DNA of 64,000 nucleotides. Source: Desulfobulbus alkaliphilus. Lineage in GTDB: Bacteria; Desulfobacterota; Desulfobulbia; Desulfobulbales; Desulfobulbaceae. The translations under genes were made by a program, and so were the position numbers. The notes under the pieces were generated by a model. It did no database searches. It saw nothing but the letters and a program-made list of their open reading frames with translations, and was not told where the DNA came from. The stretch is taken from positions 22,624-86,623 of the forward strand of contig NZ_JAFFQC010000017.1 of assembly GCF_016918545.1 (NCBI RefSeq), written 5' to 3'. Shown here in pieces: positions 8,567 through 16,425 of this stretch; within the stretch, counting starts at the first letter, position 1; each line of letters opens with the position of its first letter.

Positions 8567-9067
8567 ATGATCCCATCCAACCTCACCCTGATCGGCATGC
8601 CTGGCGCCGGTAAAACCACGGTGGGTCTCCTGGTGGCCAAAAGTCTTTCCCTGAACTTCATCGATACTGACTCCCTCATCGAGGTCAACCAGGGAAAAAC
8701 CCTGCAGCAGATAGTGGATGATTACGGTCATCTCCACCTGCGGGCCATTGAGGAAAAGGAAATTCTCGCGATCAACCTCAACCGCCATGTTATCGCCACC
8801 GGCGGCAGCGCCGTCTACAGTGCAAAGGCTATGGCCCACCTGCAGCGACTGTCAACCATTGTTTTTCTCCAGGTCTCAAGAGTTGAAATCGAAAGACGGA
8901 TCAACAATTTCAACACCAGAGGCATTGCCAAGTCAACACACCAGACCTTCCAGGGCCTCTATGATGAGCGTCAAGTCCTCTATGCGCGATATGCTGGAAT
9001 GACCATTCCCTGTGATGGTCGTGACCAGGATGAAGTCGTCAGGCTGATCATGGAAAAGTTGAAGTGA
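8567..9067 (+). CDS. Shikimate kinase-like P-loop kinase
   Basis: 166 residues from the ATG at 8567, preceded by GAGGGG. The Walker A motif GMPGAGKTT is at residues 10-18, the substrate-binding DTDS at about 34, and ATGGSAVYS at about 78 matches the GG motif of AroK/AroL. The usual lid segment (RPLL) is replaced by TRGIAKSTHQ, so phosphorylation of shikimate itself is probable but not certain. The family makes shikimate-3-phosphate in aromatic amino-acid synthesis. Its place at the end of the hcp operon is unusual and may be accidental. Confidence 0.75.
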   Translation: MIPSNLTLIGMPGAGKTTVGLLVAKSLSLNFIDTDSLIEVNQGKTLQQIVDDYGHLHLRAIEEKEILAINLNRHVIATGGSAVYSAKAMAHLQRLSTIVFLQVSRVEIERRINNFNTRGIAKSTHQTFQGLYDERQVLYARYAGMTIPCDGRDQDEVVRLIMEKLK

Positions 9068-9103
9068 TACGTTAAAAAAACCACTCGCCTGGTGGAGTTC
9101 TCG

Positions 9104-9166
9104 TCAAAGATTTTTCGAAATTACAGTAATATATATCCAAAAAAGTCCAGTCGTCACGGATTCAGG
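9104..9166 (+). repeat. Right-end fragment of the interspersed element
   Basis: The 3' part of the element, from TCAAAGATTTTT through ATTACAGTAATATATATCC to TCACGGATTCAGG, with an internal deletion relative to full copies. The left part and hairpin are missing. It begins about 37 bp downstream of the kinase gene stop. Confidence 0.75.
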
Positions 9167-9269
9167 ATAACTAAAAAAGCCTGGTCAACCGAAGCCAGTC
9201 ATTGTACGATATGCAGAGAGAATTATTTCTGACGCGACAGCCAATTCCATCTCCGATCCTCTTCTTGCC

Positions 9270-10085
9270 ATGCAGCAACCACATCAACGCTTCCCCGTGC
9301 AATCGTCCCGCCTTCACCTCTGGTGCTTTATCATCAGTACCGTGCTCCTTTTGTCCATTCCAGGAGGCATCCGGGGGGACGAGCCAATCCCAAACAAGAC
9401 GGACCCCCAGGTATCCCATTCCCTGCCAATGGATAAGGCTTCAGGGGAAGTCATGCTCATTGACGGCATCGTCTATCCTATTCCTCCTCCCTGGGCCGGC
9501 AACAAGATAGAGCCTTCTGGTAATGTTGTTGAAAAATTACGGAAAATACCCCGGGAATTGACCCATGATCGCACCGAGATCTATCTTCATGAAAAAGCCG
9601 TGGCGCCGCTCAAGGCCATGACATCGGCGGCGGCGGAGGAAGGAGTCGCCCTTGAGGTGCATTCCGGATACCGCAGCGCTCGATATCAGAGAACGATCAT
9701 CAAGCAACTCATGGCCAGAGGCAGGACTTTCGACGACATCATCCGCTATGTCGCGCCGCCAGGGTATTCCGAGCATATGCTGGGAACGGTGGTTGATTTT
9801 TATCCGAGCAACTGGACCTTTGTCGATACAGAGGCCTACCAGTGGCTGCGCCTACATGCAGGAGAGTACGGGTTTATTGAAACCTATCACCAGAACAACC
9901 GCACCGGACATCCCTGGGAACCCTGGCATTGGAAATATGAGCCACCTCCGGGTGTGCCAGTCCTCTTTTCCGATGCCCCCATGAAAACAGGCCGGACCGA
10001 ATCGGAACCCCCGGGTTCTTCGTTCTCTGCCCAGCCCTCTACTCCAAACAAAACTTCAATAGATTATGAAGAAAATGACCGTTGA
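9270..10085 (+). CDS. Secreted M15/VanY-family D,D-carboxypeptidase
   Basis: 271 residues with a signal anchor or signal peptide at about residues 14-35 (LWCFIISTVLLLSIPGG). The peptidase domain shows the zinc-site pattern of LD/DD-carboxypeptidase family M15B: SGYRSARYQ at about 127, SEHMLGTVVDF near 168 (His and Asp ligands) and EPWHWKYEP near 212 (catalytic Glu, third His). It would trim the terminal D-alanine from peptidoglycan stem peptides in the periplasm. The C-terminal 45 residues are a proline/serine-rich tail. It faces the Orp locus tail to tail, with a repeat element between. Confidence 0.85.
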   Translation: MQQPHQRFPVQSSRLHLWCFIISTVLLLSIPGGIRGDEPIPNKTDPQVSHSLPMDKASGEVMLIDGIVYPIPPPWAGNKIEPSGNVVEKLRKIPRELTHDRTEIYLHEKAVAPLKAMTSAAAEEGVALEVHSGYRSARYQRTIIKQLMARGRTFDDIIRYVAPPGYSEHMLGTVVDFYPSNWTFVDTEAYQWLRLHAGEYGFIETYHQNNRTGHPWEPWHWKYEPPPGVPVLFSDAPMKTGRTESEPPGSSFSAQPSTPNKTSIDYEENDR

Positions 10086-10141
10086 CCGAGTGCAGGTTAA
10101 AGATTGACAAACCCGGAACCCTGTACCAGCAAAAACTACCG

Positions 10142-10268
10142 CCTGAATCCGTGACGGCTGGACTCTTGTTTTGAATATATCTCACTGTAATCATTTTTAT
10201 AATTTCAGCAGAATCCTTAAAGAGAACCTTCACCAGCCGCCCTTCGGGGCATCCGCTCACGGATCCGG
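10142..10268 (-). mobile_element. Internally deleted short form (127 bp) of the interspersed element
   Basis: In reverse orientation it keeps the whole right part (CCTGAATCCGTGACGGCTGG through the CCCTTCGGGG hairpin) and the left tip GCTCACGGATCCGG but lacks the long hairpin. CTACC at 10136-10140 and 10269-10273 flanks it (with one extra G on the left), so it looks like a 5-bp target duplication. The right-hand CTACC includes the stop codon of the minus-strand gene ending at 10269. Confidence 0.75.
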
Positions 10269-10628
10269 CTACCAGTGAGCCTCCTTGTTGGCCGCCGTGG
10301 CAAAAGTTACCTGGCCATCCTTGAAGGCCTGTACTGCCTCGCGAACCGTGCCGGAAGTGTCACTGACCACTTTGATTCCAGCAGCTTCCAGGGTCATAAA
10401 GGCCTTGGGGCCGCAATATCCGGTCATGAGCACCGAGGCCCCTTTGTCGCTCACCATGGTGGCCGCCTGGATGCCCGCTCCCTTGAAGGCATTGACATTT
10501 ATCGAATTATCCACCACCTCAAACTCCAGGGTTTCCGTGTCAACAATGAGAATATAGGGAGCGCGACCGAAACGGGGATCCATTTCACTGTCGAGGTTGA
10601 GACCTTTTGATGTGACTGCAATTTTCAT
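10269..10628 (-). CDS. NifX/NifB-family (dinitrogenase Fe-Mo cofactor-like) protein of the Orp locus
   Basis: 119 residues, beginning MKIAVTSKGLNLDSEMDPRF with the family GRAPYILIVD and the central AATMVSDKGASVLMTGYCGP. Such single-domain proteins bind Fe-S or Mo/Cu metal clusters; the Orp protein of Desulfovibrio, which carries a Mo-Cu sulfide cluster, belongs here. It is the last gene of a minus-strand run with two Fe-S ATPases, which matches the Orp gene set rather than nitrogen fixation. Its stop codon lies within the target duplication of the short repeat element immediately downstream. Confidence 0.85.
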   Translation of the reverse strand: MKIAVTSKGLNLDSEMDPRFGRAPYILIVDTETLEFEVVDNSINVNAFKGAGIQAATMVSDKGASVLMTGYCGPKAFMTLEAAGIKVVSDTSGTVREAVQAFKDGQVTFATAANKEAHW

Positions 10629-10651
10629 GGTTTACTCCTTGCCGAGCGCGG

Positions 10652-11026
10652 TCAGCGACCGCCACCGCCACAGACCTGATGGTCGGTGATTTTCTGCAGA
10701 GCACCAGCAAGGAAATCCTCAACCACGGGGCGGATCTCAGCTCGCTCCCCGTCGTGGTAGACTTCTATGCCCACCTGCCTGAAACCCATCAGCGGTCGCA
10801 TACCGATACCGCCCACCACCAGGGCATTCACTCCGGCTTCAGCCAGCAGATTGACCGGCACCATGCAACCACCCTGGACATGCTCACGATTGGCCAGGAT
10901 TGAGACCTGTTTGATCTGACCATTCTCGACGTCAATGCAGGTAAAAACATCGCAGTGACCGAAATGCCCTGCCCTCATGCCATCTAATCCGCCGTTACCC
11001 TCTGAAGGGATTGCCACGCGCACCAT
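10652..11026 (-). CDS. NifX/NifB-family protein of the Orp locus
   Basis: 124 residues of the dinitrogenase iron-molybdenum cofactor-binding fold: MVRVAIPSEGNGGLDGMRAG with GHFGHCDVFT, then NALVVGGIGMRPL and a C-terminal CGGGGR tail. It lies 23 bp upstream of the related gene at 10269-10628. The two paralogues share the fold but are divergent. The cysteine-glycine tail and single HFGHC cysteine may bind metal. As part of the Orp locus it is predicted to act with the two MinD-like ATPases; a direct role in nitrogenase is unlikely, as no nif genes are seen. Confidence 0.85.
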   Translation of the reverse strand: MVRVAIPSEGNGGLDGMRAGHFGHCDVFTCIDVENGQIKQVSILANREHVQGGCMVPVNLLAEAGVNALVVGGIGMRPLMGFRQVGIEVYHDGERAEIRPVVEDFLAGALQKITDHQVCGGGGR

Positions 11027-11054
11027 TGTCCTACTCCTTTTGATCTTTCTTACT

Positions 11055-11272
11055 CCTCAATCCGTGACGACAGGAATCTTGTTGGGAATATATTTTTTAA
11101 TCAGATTATAAATGCGGCGACTTTTCTTGTACTGTGCCGTCACCCGCCGCCCTTCGGGGCGTCCGTTCGCACGCCGTTTTCATTGCCCGTACATGTCCGA
11201 TACAGTGTCCTTTTTCATCGAACGGTCACCAACAACAAAGCTGACGCGCGGACGAACGCTCACAAATCCAGA
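11055..11272 (-). mobile_element. Degenerate full-length copy of the 218-bp element
   Basis: 218 bp in reverse orientation, from CCTCAATCCGTGACG to CGCTCACAAATCCAG. Several point changes in both ends and the stem mark it as an older insertion. Flanks TTACT (11050-11054) and TTATT (11273-11277) agree at 4 of 5 bases, consistent with a decayed 5-bp duplication. The stop codon of the minus-strand ATPase gene lies inside the right flank. Confidence 0.8.
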
Positions 11273-12178
11273 TTATTGAATTGTTGTTTTAAAATCCACA
11301 ATCCCAAGCGGGTTCATGGAGGGAGAGCTGATGATTTTTTTCCAGGTTGCTCTGATCCGATCCTGGGTCATACCCTGTTCACGGTATTCAAAGATGGTTT
11401 TTCCTGCCACCATGGCATGGGTAAACACCGAATCAAACGGAATTCGGCCCAGGAGGATAATATTATGCTGCTCTGCCATTGCCTCGATCGCTTCGGTCAT
11501 TTCGATATTGAGATCATACTTATTGACACAGACCATGCCCGGTATCCGGAAATGAGCGGCAAGTTCCACCACCCGCTCCATATCGTGCAGGCCGGATACC
11601 GTTGGTTCAACCACGATCACCAGAACCGTAGCCCCACCGATGGCAGCTATCACCGGGCATCCTATTCCAGGCGGGCCATCGGTCAGTATCAGGTCGCATT
11701 GCCGTTCTTCCGCCAGTTGACGGGTTGCCTTGCGCACCAGACTGACCAGCTTACCTGAATTTTCCTCGGCAATGCCAAGGCGGGCATGGACCATGGGACC
11801 GAATCGGGTTGCAGAAATATACCATTCACCGCAACGCTGTATCGGAAAATCGATGGCCGTAACCGGACAGAAATCAACACAGACCCCGCATCCCACGCAC
11901 CGGATGAGGTCGACCTGGAACCGATCGGTGATGGCTCCGAATCGGCACAGATCCAGACAGACCCCGCATCCGGTGCATGTGTCGGGACGAATAGAAGCCT
12001 TGCCGCCGCCCATGAAATCGCTTCGTTGGCGGACCTGCGGTTGCATCAACAGGTGCAGGTCAGCGGCATCAACGTCGGCATCACAGAGAATACTGTTTTC
12101 TGCCAGAGCGGCAAAAGCAGCGGCCAAACTTGTTTTACCGGTCCCGCCCTTGCCGCTGATGATTACTATTTCACGCAT
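11273..12178 (-). CDS. MinD/ParA-like ATPase with inserted ferredoxin domain (Orp locus)
   Basis: 301 residues. The deviant Walker A GKGGTGKTSLA is at residues 9-19. Two 4Fe-4S motifs (CTGCGVCLDLC and CVGCGVCVDFCP) lie at about residues 70-110 between the switch regions, and LILTDGPPGIGCPV is the Walker B-like segment. This architecture is the MinD-superfamily P-loop ATPase with inserted ferredoxin found in Orp operons, where the ATPases associate with the orange protein and affect cell-division positioning. It forms a pair with the similar gene 131 bp upstream, from which it is now separated by a repeat element. Confidence 0.88.
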   Translation of the reverse strand: MREIVIISGKGGTGKTSLAAAFAALAENSILCDADVDAADLHLLMQPQVRQRSDFMGGGKASIRPDTCTGCGVCLDLCRFGAITDRFQVDLIRCVGCGVCVDFCPVTAIDFPIQRCGEWYISATRFGPMVHARLGIAEENSGKLVSLVRKATRQLAEERQCDLILTDGPPGIGCPVIAAIGGATVLVIVVEPTVSGLHDMERVVELAAHFRIPGMVCVNKYDLNIEMTEAIEAMAEQHNIILLGRIPFDSVFTHAMVAGKTIFEYREQGMTQDRIRATWKKIISSPSMNPLGIVDFKTTIQ

Positions 12179-12196
12179 GATACTCCTTTCCTCTCC

Positions 12197-12313
12197 CCTG
12201 GATCCGTGACGGCTGGACTCTTGTTTAAATATATCTTTTTGTAATCATGTTTTAATTATAGCGAAATCCTTGACAATAACCTTCACCAGCCGTTCACGGA
12301 TTCAGGATTCAGG
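12197..12313 (-). mobile_element. Second internally deleted copy of the interspersed element
   Basis: About 117 bp in reverse orientation: the complete right part from CCTGGATCCGTGACGG, then directly TTCACGGATTCAGG with the last ATTCAGG repeated. The hairpin and the CCCTTCGGGG segment are deleted, a larger deletion than at 10142. Flanks TCTCC and TTTCC match at 4 of 5 bases. The stop codon of the upstream minus-strand gene is formed by the terminal repeat. Confidence 0.75.
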
Positions 12314-13151
12314 TTTCCGCAAGAACGCCGGTTATATCCAAGAACAGCCGCCGAAATTTTTCCCTCCACTCCGGTATTTCTTCAACAACCATTTTGCCTC
12401 TGGAATAAATTTCGGCAATTCGGCGTTCAAATGGGATGGTTAACAATATCGGGATGTTTTCACTTTGCGCATACGCGAAGACTTTTTCATCGCCGATATC
12501 GGCCCTGTTGACCACCAATCCACAGGGGATACCGAGCACTCGCACGGCTTCCACCGCCAACCGCAGATCATGAAGACCGAAGGGGGTCGGTTCAGTGACC
12601 AGAAGAATGAAGTCTGCGCCATGCATGGCGGCGATCACAGGGCAGGAGGTGCCAGGCGGCGCATCGACAATGGTGATCAGCTGGGGATCAGCAGCATCCC
12701 GTACCCGATGGATCAGAGGCGGCGACATGGCCTCACCTACCCGCAATCGGCCATTAATGAAGCGGATGCCGTTGCTGGTTCCGAAGTTGAGGGTTCCCAG
12801 TTCCCGGCCGGTTTCCGTGATCGCCCCTTCAGGACAAACCAGCATGCAGCCCCCACAGCTATGACAGAGTTCTGGAAAGACAAGCACTGTGTCCTTGAGA
12901 ACAGCAAGCGCGTTGAATCGGCAAATTTCCGCACATTTTTTACAAAAGGTGCATTTTTCCATATCAACCTGAGGAACCGGCGTTTCCACCCGTTCAGTTC
13001 GCTGCAGAATCGGATGGAGAAAAAGATGGGCATTGGGTTCCTCGACATCACAGTCGAGCAATTCAACATCTGCCCCCAGTGCGAGAGCCAGATTGGTGGC
13101 CACGGTTGTCTTGCCGGTTCCACCCTTGCCGCTGGCAACACTGATGATCAT
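12309..13151 (-). CDS. MinD/ParA-like ATPase with inserted ferredoxin domain (Orp locus)
   Basis: 280 residues. Walker A SGKGGTGKTTVATN is at residues 7-20, followed by LLDCDVEEPNAH. Two ferredoxin motifs are present (CTFCKKCAEIC and CHSCGGCMLVCP), then TIVDAPPGTSCPV. It is a paralogue of the neighbouring ATPase, and such pairs are standard in Orp loci. The final residues are GVLAET followed by a TGA that belongs to the terminal repeat of the adjoining element. The start overlaps the stop of the receiver-like gene upstream (ATGATCA), suggesting coupling. Confidence 0.88.
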   Translation of the reverse strand: MIISVASGKGGTGKTTVATNLALALGADVELLDCDVEEPNAHLFLHPILQRTERVETPVPQVDMEKCTFCKKCAEICRFNALAVLKDTVLVFPELCHSCGGCMLVCPEGAITETGRELGTLNFGTSNGIRFINGRLRVGEAMSPPLIHRVRDAADPQLITIVDAPPGTSCPVIAAMHGADFILLVTEPTPFGLHDLRLAVEAVRVLGIPCGLVVNRADIGDEKVFAYAQSENIPILLTIPFERRIAEIYSRGKMVVEEIPEWREKFRRLFLDITGVLAET

Positions 13152-13549
13152 GATGCCACCGCCCTGTTCGGTTCGACCTGCATCAGTCCAGTAATCTTTT
13201 CGATCACGGCAAGCAGTGCTTCTGCTTCTTTTTCCCCAGGATGAGGCGGTAATTGCATCAACACACCGAGTCCTTCGGTGGCTTCATGAAAATCAGCTTC
13301 CGAAAGAGTTCCGACAATGGCGGTATTGACCAATGGGTTGACCTGGACCAGCCGCTGGACAAATTCGATTCCGCTCATATCATCGAGCTGCTGGTCGACA
13401 ATAACCAGATCCATGGTCATTCCCTGGAGCTGTTTCAGACCGGAGGACCCAGTTGCGGCCGGCATAAACCGGACATCCTGCTTCCGCCGCAAACGATCAA
13501 CCAACAGAGCAAAGCGGGAAAAGTCCTTGGCAACAAATAAAATGATCAA
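13148..13549 (-). CDS. Response-regulator receiver-like protein (Orp locus)
   Basis: 133 residues resembling a lone CheY-like receiver. A hydrophobic first strand MIILFVAKDFSRF leads in, MDLVIVDQQLDDMSGIEFVQ holds the presumed phosphoacceptor aspartate, and a final beta strand and helix follow. The usual lysine in the last loop is not obvious (GVLMQLPPHPGE), so phosphorylation may be lost or altered. Its start lies 87 bp after the DUF5320 gene and its end overlaps the ATPase start, placing it inside the Orp transcription unit. A receiver here may link the complex to a signalling pathway; the partner is unknown. Confidence 0.65.
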   Translation of the reverse strand: MIILFVAKDFSRFALLVDRLRRKQDVRFMPAATGSSGLKQLQGMTMDLVIVDQQLDDMSGIEFVQRLVQVNPLVNTAIVGTLSEADFHEATEGLGVLMQLPPHPGEKEAEALLAVIEKITGLMQVEPNRAVAS

Positions 13550-13636
13550 AAGAATCCTCTTTATACCTGGACCAGTTGGTCAAGAGGCCAGCCGGTCGAT
13601 TATCGTGTTGAAGCGGGGTTTCAGGGCAGGAGCTGA

Positions 13637-13909
13637 TCAGCGTTGCCCACTTCTCCGTTGACCGCTGTTGCGTCTGCCTCGACCAAGGCCGCGACCCATG
13701 CCTCTGCCCTGTCCTCTGCCAGGTCCCTGTCCCTGACCTTGCCAGGTCGTGCGGGCCTGAGCAGCTTCCTGCTGGGCCTGCTCCTGATCCCTTGGTCCTT
13801 CCTGTTGGGATTGGGCGGTATCCGTGGAACCGTTCTGACGGCAGAGACCTTGCTGTCTACCAGTGAGCGGACCGTTACCCAAAGGCCCTCTTCGATTCAT
13901 TCCAGGCAT
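13637..13909 (-). CDS. DUF5320-family small glycine/glutamine-rich protein
   Basis: 90 residues. The N-terminus MPGMNRRGPLGNGPLTGRQQ with a following GLC is the hallmark of DUF5320 proteins, which occur beside NifX-like and MinD-like genes in many anaerobes. The remainder is low-complexity: a glutamine/glutamate-rich stretch and then GQ/GR repeats (GQGQGPGRGQGRGMGRGLGR). Disorder is expected; nucleic-acid or protein binding by the RG-rich tail is possible but not shown. It lies between the NifX-like gene and the receiver-like gene on the same strand. Confidence 0.8.
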   Translation of the reverse strand: MPGMNRRGPLGNGPLTGRQQGLCRQNGSTDTAQSQQEGPRDQEQAQQEAAQARTTWQGQGQGPGRGQGRGMGRGLGRGRRNSGQRRSGQR

Positions 13910-13952
13910 ATTCGTACCTCCATTGTTAGAGTTGGTTTTATATTAATTCTGT

Positions 13953-14486
13953 TCAGGTTTCATCCACCAGCCTTGCGGATGGATCCGGAGCGAGCGGACC
14001 GTATTTCTTGTCTTCATCCTTTCTCTCAGTTGTCATCTGAGACCTTCGCTGCCCCCGTGCATACTGTCCTCTTCTTGGGGATTGTTTGATTTCTCGTCCA
14101 CGACGGATTTTTCCCTGACAGCAGATGTGTTTTCCGCAACCCGGCATGGTGAATTCACCCCGCAACGACTTTCCCCGCGCATACCTGGTCAGGACTCGGC
14201 GAAAATTTCCGGCAACAAAGGGAATCAGCTCAAAACCAGCTGTCTCAAGCATGCTTGCCGGTCCTTCGCAAACAGCGCCGCAGATAATTACCATGACCTT
14301 ATGTGCTCGAAGCAACTGAATAAATTCCACCAGTCGGCCGGGGTCAAAATGCAGATACGAGGAATTGACGATCTCGGTTCCGTGAACCTCAGCGATAAAG
14401 AGTGTACGTGCTGAGTCAAACACCGGTGATATCCGATGGCCCCACACAGTCACAGCAATTGTTCGGCACGAGTTTTCCTGTTGCAT
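13953..14486 (-). CDS. NifX/NifB-family protein with basic C-terminal extension (Orp-type)
   Basis: 177 residues. The first 115 form the cofactor-binding fold (RTIAVTVWGHRISPVFDSAR, then VMVIICGAVCEGPASMLE). The remaining 60 are rich in basic and polar residues with a CGKHICCQGK cluster of three cysteines that could bind metal. It is the first gene of the Orp unit downstream of the sigma-54 activator and therefore the best candidate target of that activator. The start at 14486 lies very close to the candidate -12 element, so a slightly later start is possible. Confidence 0.8.
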   Translation of the reverse strand: MQQENSCRTIAVTVWGHRISPVFDSARTLFIAEVHGTEIVNSSYLHFDPGRLVEFIQLLRAHKVMVIICGAVCEGPASMLETAGFELIPFVAGNFRRVLTRYARGKSLRGEFTMPGCGKHICCQGKIRRGREIKQSPRRGQYARGQRRSQMTTERKDEDKKYGPLAPDPSARLVDET

Positions 14487-14498
14487 GCCCTTCTTTAT

Positions 14499-14514
14499 CC
14501 AAAAGCTGTGCCTG
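14499..14514 (-). promoter_or_regulatory. Candidate sigma-54 promoter of the Orp unit
   Basis: On the minus strand the sequence is CAGGCACAGCTTTTGG. Against the consensus TGGCAC-N5-TTGC it reads aGGCAC-N5-TTGg, with exact spacing, 5 of 6 and 3 of 4 matches. Transcription would start close to the annotated ATG, which weakens the call. Orp operons of Desulfovibrio are sigma-54 dependent. Confidence 0.4.
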
Positions 14515-14606
14515 ATATACGTTTTCTCAGAAAATAACTTTTCTTTCTGGAATTAGGGCTTTTTTTTGCTGGTACTTCTTTTGGATCAGAATTTCTGAAA
14601 GAAAGG

Positions 14607-14632
14607 GTCGCACCAAGGGAACCCTGTGCGAC
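14607..14632. promoter_or_regulatory. Inverted repeat GTCGCAC...GTGCGAC, possible activator binding site
   Basis: Perfect 7-bp arms separated by 12 bases that contain AGGG/CCCT, located between the activator gene and the first Orp gene, about 100 bp upstream of the candidate sigma-54 promoter. This is the expected place for an enhancer-binding protein site. It could instead be a hairpin ending the activator transcript, but no U-run follows. Confidence 0.45.
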
Positions 14633-14651
14633 TGTAAGGGTGCTGATTACG

Positions 14652-16067
14652 CTACTCTGTATGCGGAGACGTTGACGAGCGACCGTCAACCGGGGGGAGC
14701 ATGAGGTTGAGTTTTTTCAACTTACGAAACAGGGTACTTTTATGCATGCCCAAATCCCGGGCGGCGGCCAGCCGGTTGTACCCATTCCGTCGCAGGGCCT
14801 CGCCTATTACCTCTGCTTCGGTGGCCTGTTGAGCTGCCTGCAACTGTGACGCAGGCCTTTTCTTTTCAGGCTGGGTCAGATGTGTTGGCAGATGCTGAGG
14901 ATGAATCTCCCCCTGGGTGCAGAGAATAAAGGCATGTTCGATGATATTTTCCAGTTCTCTGATATTTCCAGGATACTCATGGCGCATCAAACACTCCATA
15001 GCCTCGGCACTGATACCGCTCACCGTCTTGCCGCGGAGCCGGTTCATTTTATCGATGAAGCGTTCGATCAGCAGCGGTATATCTTCTTTTCGGTCAAGCA
15101 GGGGTGGCAGGCGAATGCGAACGATATTGATTCGATAATAGAGATCCTGACGGAACCGTCCCTGTTCAACCAGAGATTCGAGATCCTGATTGGTAGCCGC
15201 AAGGATGCGGACATCGGCCCGATACTGACGCACATCACCCAGCATCTGAAACGTTCGCTCCTCCAGGACCCGTAAAAGTTTGACCTGAAACGCAGGGCTG
15301 GTTTCTCCCAGCTCGTCAAGCAGGATAGTACCACCCTGGGCCACGGCAAAATATCCCGGCTTATCACGCACCGCGTTTGTAAAGGCGCCGGCTTTATATC
15401 CAAAGAGTTCCGATTCCAGCAGGGAATCAGGTAAGGCGGCACAATTGATGGCCACAAAGGGTTTATTTTTTCGGGTCGACTGGTCATGGAGGGCTTTAGC
15501 GAGCATCTCCTTGCCGGTGCCGGTTTCACCCTCGATGAGGACAGTGGAGTCGCTCACAGCGATTCTGGGGAGTACAGTAAAGATTTTTTTCATCAGGTGG
15601 CTGCGACTGACCATATCGCCCTGACGGAAACTATCACTCAATTCACGGCGTAATTCCTCCACCACCGTATTGTCGCGAAAGGTTTCCACCCCACCAAGAA
15701 CAACACCTTCCTCGTTGACAAGGGGCGCGGTGGACACATCAATGGGAATACGCTGTCTGTTACTGTTGATGATATAGGTAGAGGTACTGACAAAGGATCT
15801 GCCCTCCTGCATGGTTCGGCGCAGAGCACAATCTCCCTCGCACATGTTCGACCGAAAGACCTCCCAGCAGAAACGTCCGATTGCCTCCGCTCGAGGGACA
15901 CCGGTTATTTCCTCAGCGGCCCGATTGAACGAGGTGATTCTCCACTCATGATCAACCGTGAATACCCCGTCGGAAATGCTTTCCAGGATGGTATTGGTGA
16001 CATCCCCGGCATGCTTGGTCCTCTCTTTTTTCACAACCTGCCTCGTTGTTGTCCATTCCTGACACAT
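14652..16067 (-). CDS. Sigma-54-dependent activator with PAS domain (Orp regulator)
   Basis: 471 residues from the ATG at 16067, chosen for the GGGAG site; a start 19 codons upstream lacks one. A PAS domain is at about residues 25-140 and contains SNMCEGDCALRR, cysteines that may bind a redox cofactor. The AAA+ domain spans about 165-400 with Walker A GETGTGKE and Walker B GGTILLDELGE. The sigma-54 contact loop reads GAFTNA instead of GAFTGA. A Fis-type helix-turn-helix ends the protein (NRLAAARDLGMHKSTLFRKL). It lies directly upstream of the Orp genes on the same strand, like the cognate activator of the Desulfovibrio orp operons. Confidence 0.9.
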   Translation of the reverse strand: MCQEWTTTRQVVKKERTKHAGDVTNTILESISDGVFTVDHEWRITSFNRAAEEITGVPRAEAIGRFCWEVFRSNMCEGDCALRRTMQEGRSFVSTSTYIINSNRQRIPIDVSTAPLVNEEGVVLGGVETFRDNTVVEELRRELSDSFRQGDMVSRSHLMKKIFTVLPRIAVSDSTVLIEGETGTGKEMLAKALHDQSTRKNKPFVAINCAALPDSLLESELFGYKAGAFTNAVRDKPGYFAVAQGGTILLDELGETSPAFQVKLLRVLEERTFQMLGDVRQYRADVRILAATNQDLESLVEQGRFRQDLYYRINIVRIRLPPLLDRKEDIPLLIERFIDKMNRLRGKTVSGISAEAMECLMRHEYPGNIRELENIIEHAFILCTQGEIHPQHLPTHLTQPEKKRPASQLQAAQQATEAEVIGEALRRNGYNRLAAARDLGMHKSTLFRKLKKLNLMLPPVDGRSSTSPHTE

Positions 16068-16425
16068 TGGGCATCTCCCTACGCCCCTTAAAGAAAACCT
16101 CGCCTTAATCAGGAGATACTCCATCGTTTGCCGGGCTGCGTTGCGGCCCCGTTTTCCCTTTCTTTGTAATCAGCCCCGATACTTCTGGCAACCATTGATG
16201 CACCAGGTCATTTTGCCAACTCCATCGAGGCTGCTGACAGAAAGCGCCGTACGATCAGAGGGGTTGTCACTGTCCGGTTTATCAATCCCCTCACGTATCA
16301 GGTTCGTGCATAAAGACCTTTACAGGCAACCGGCTGTTTTGTAAGACTTCTTGTATCGGTGGCCAGCAAATCGCCATAAAAAGGCACAAATATCTGCCTT
16401 GTTCTGTTCGTAGCAGGGAGGAGTG

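Noticed and set aside
10269..14486. Nitrogen fixation cluster because of NifX/NifB-like proteins
   Set aside because: No nifHDK or radical-SAM NifB is present; the accompanying MinD-like ATPases and sigma-54 activator match Orp loci.
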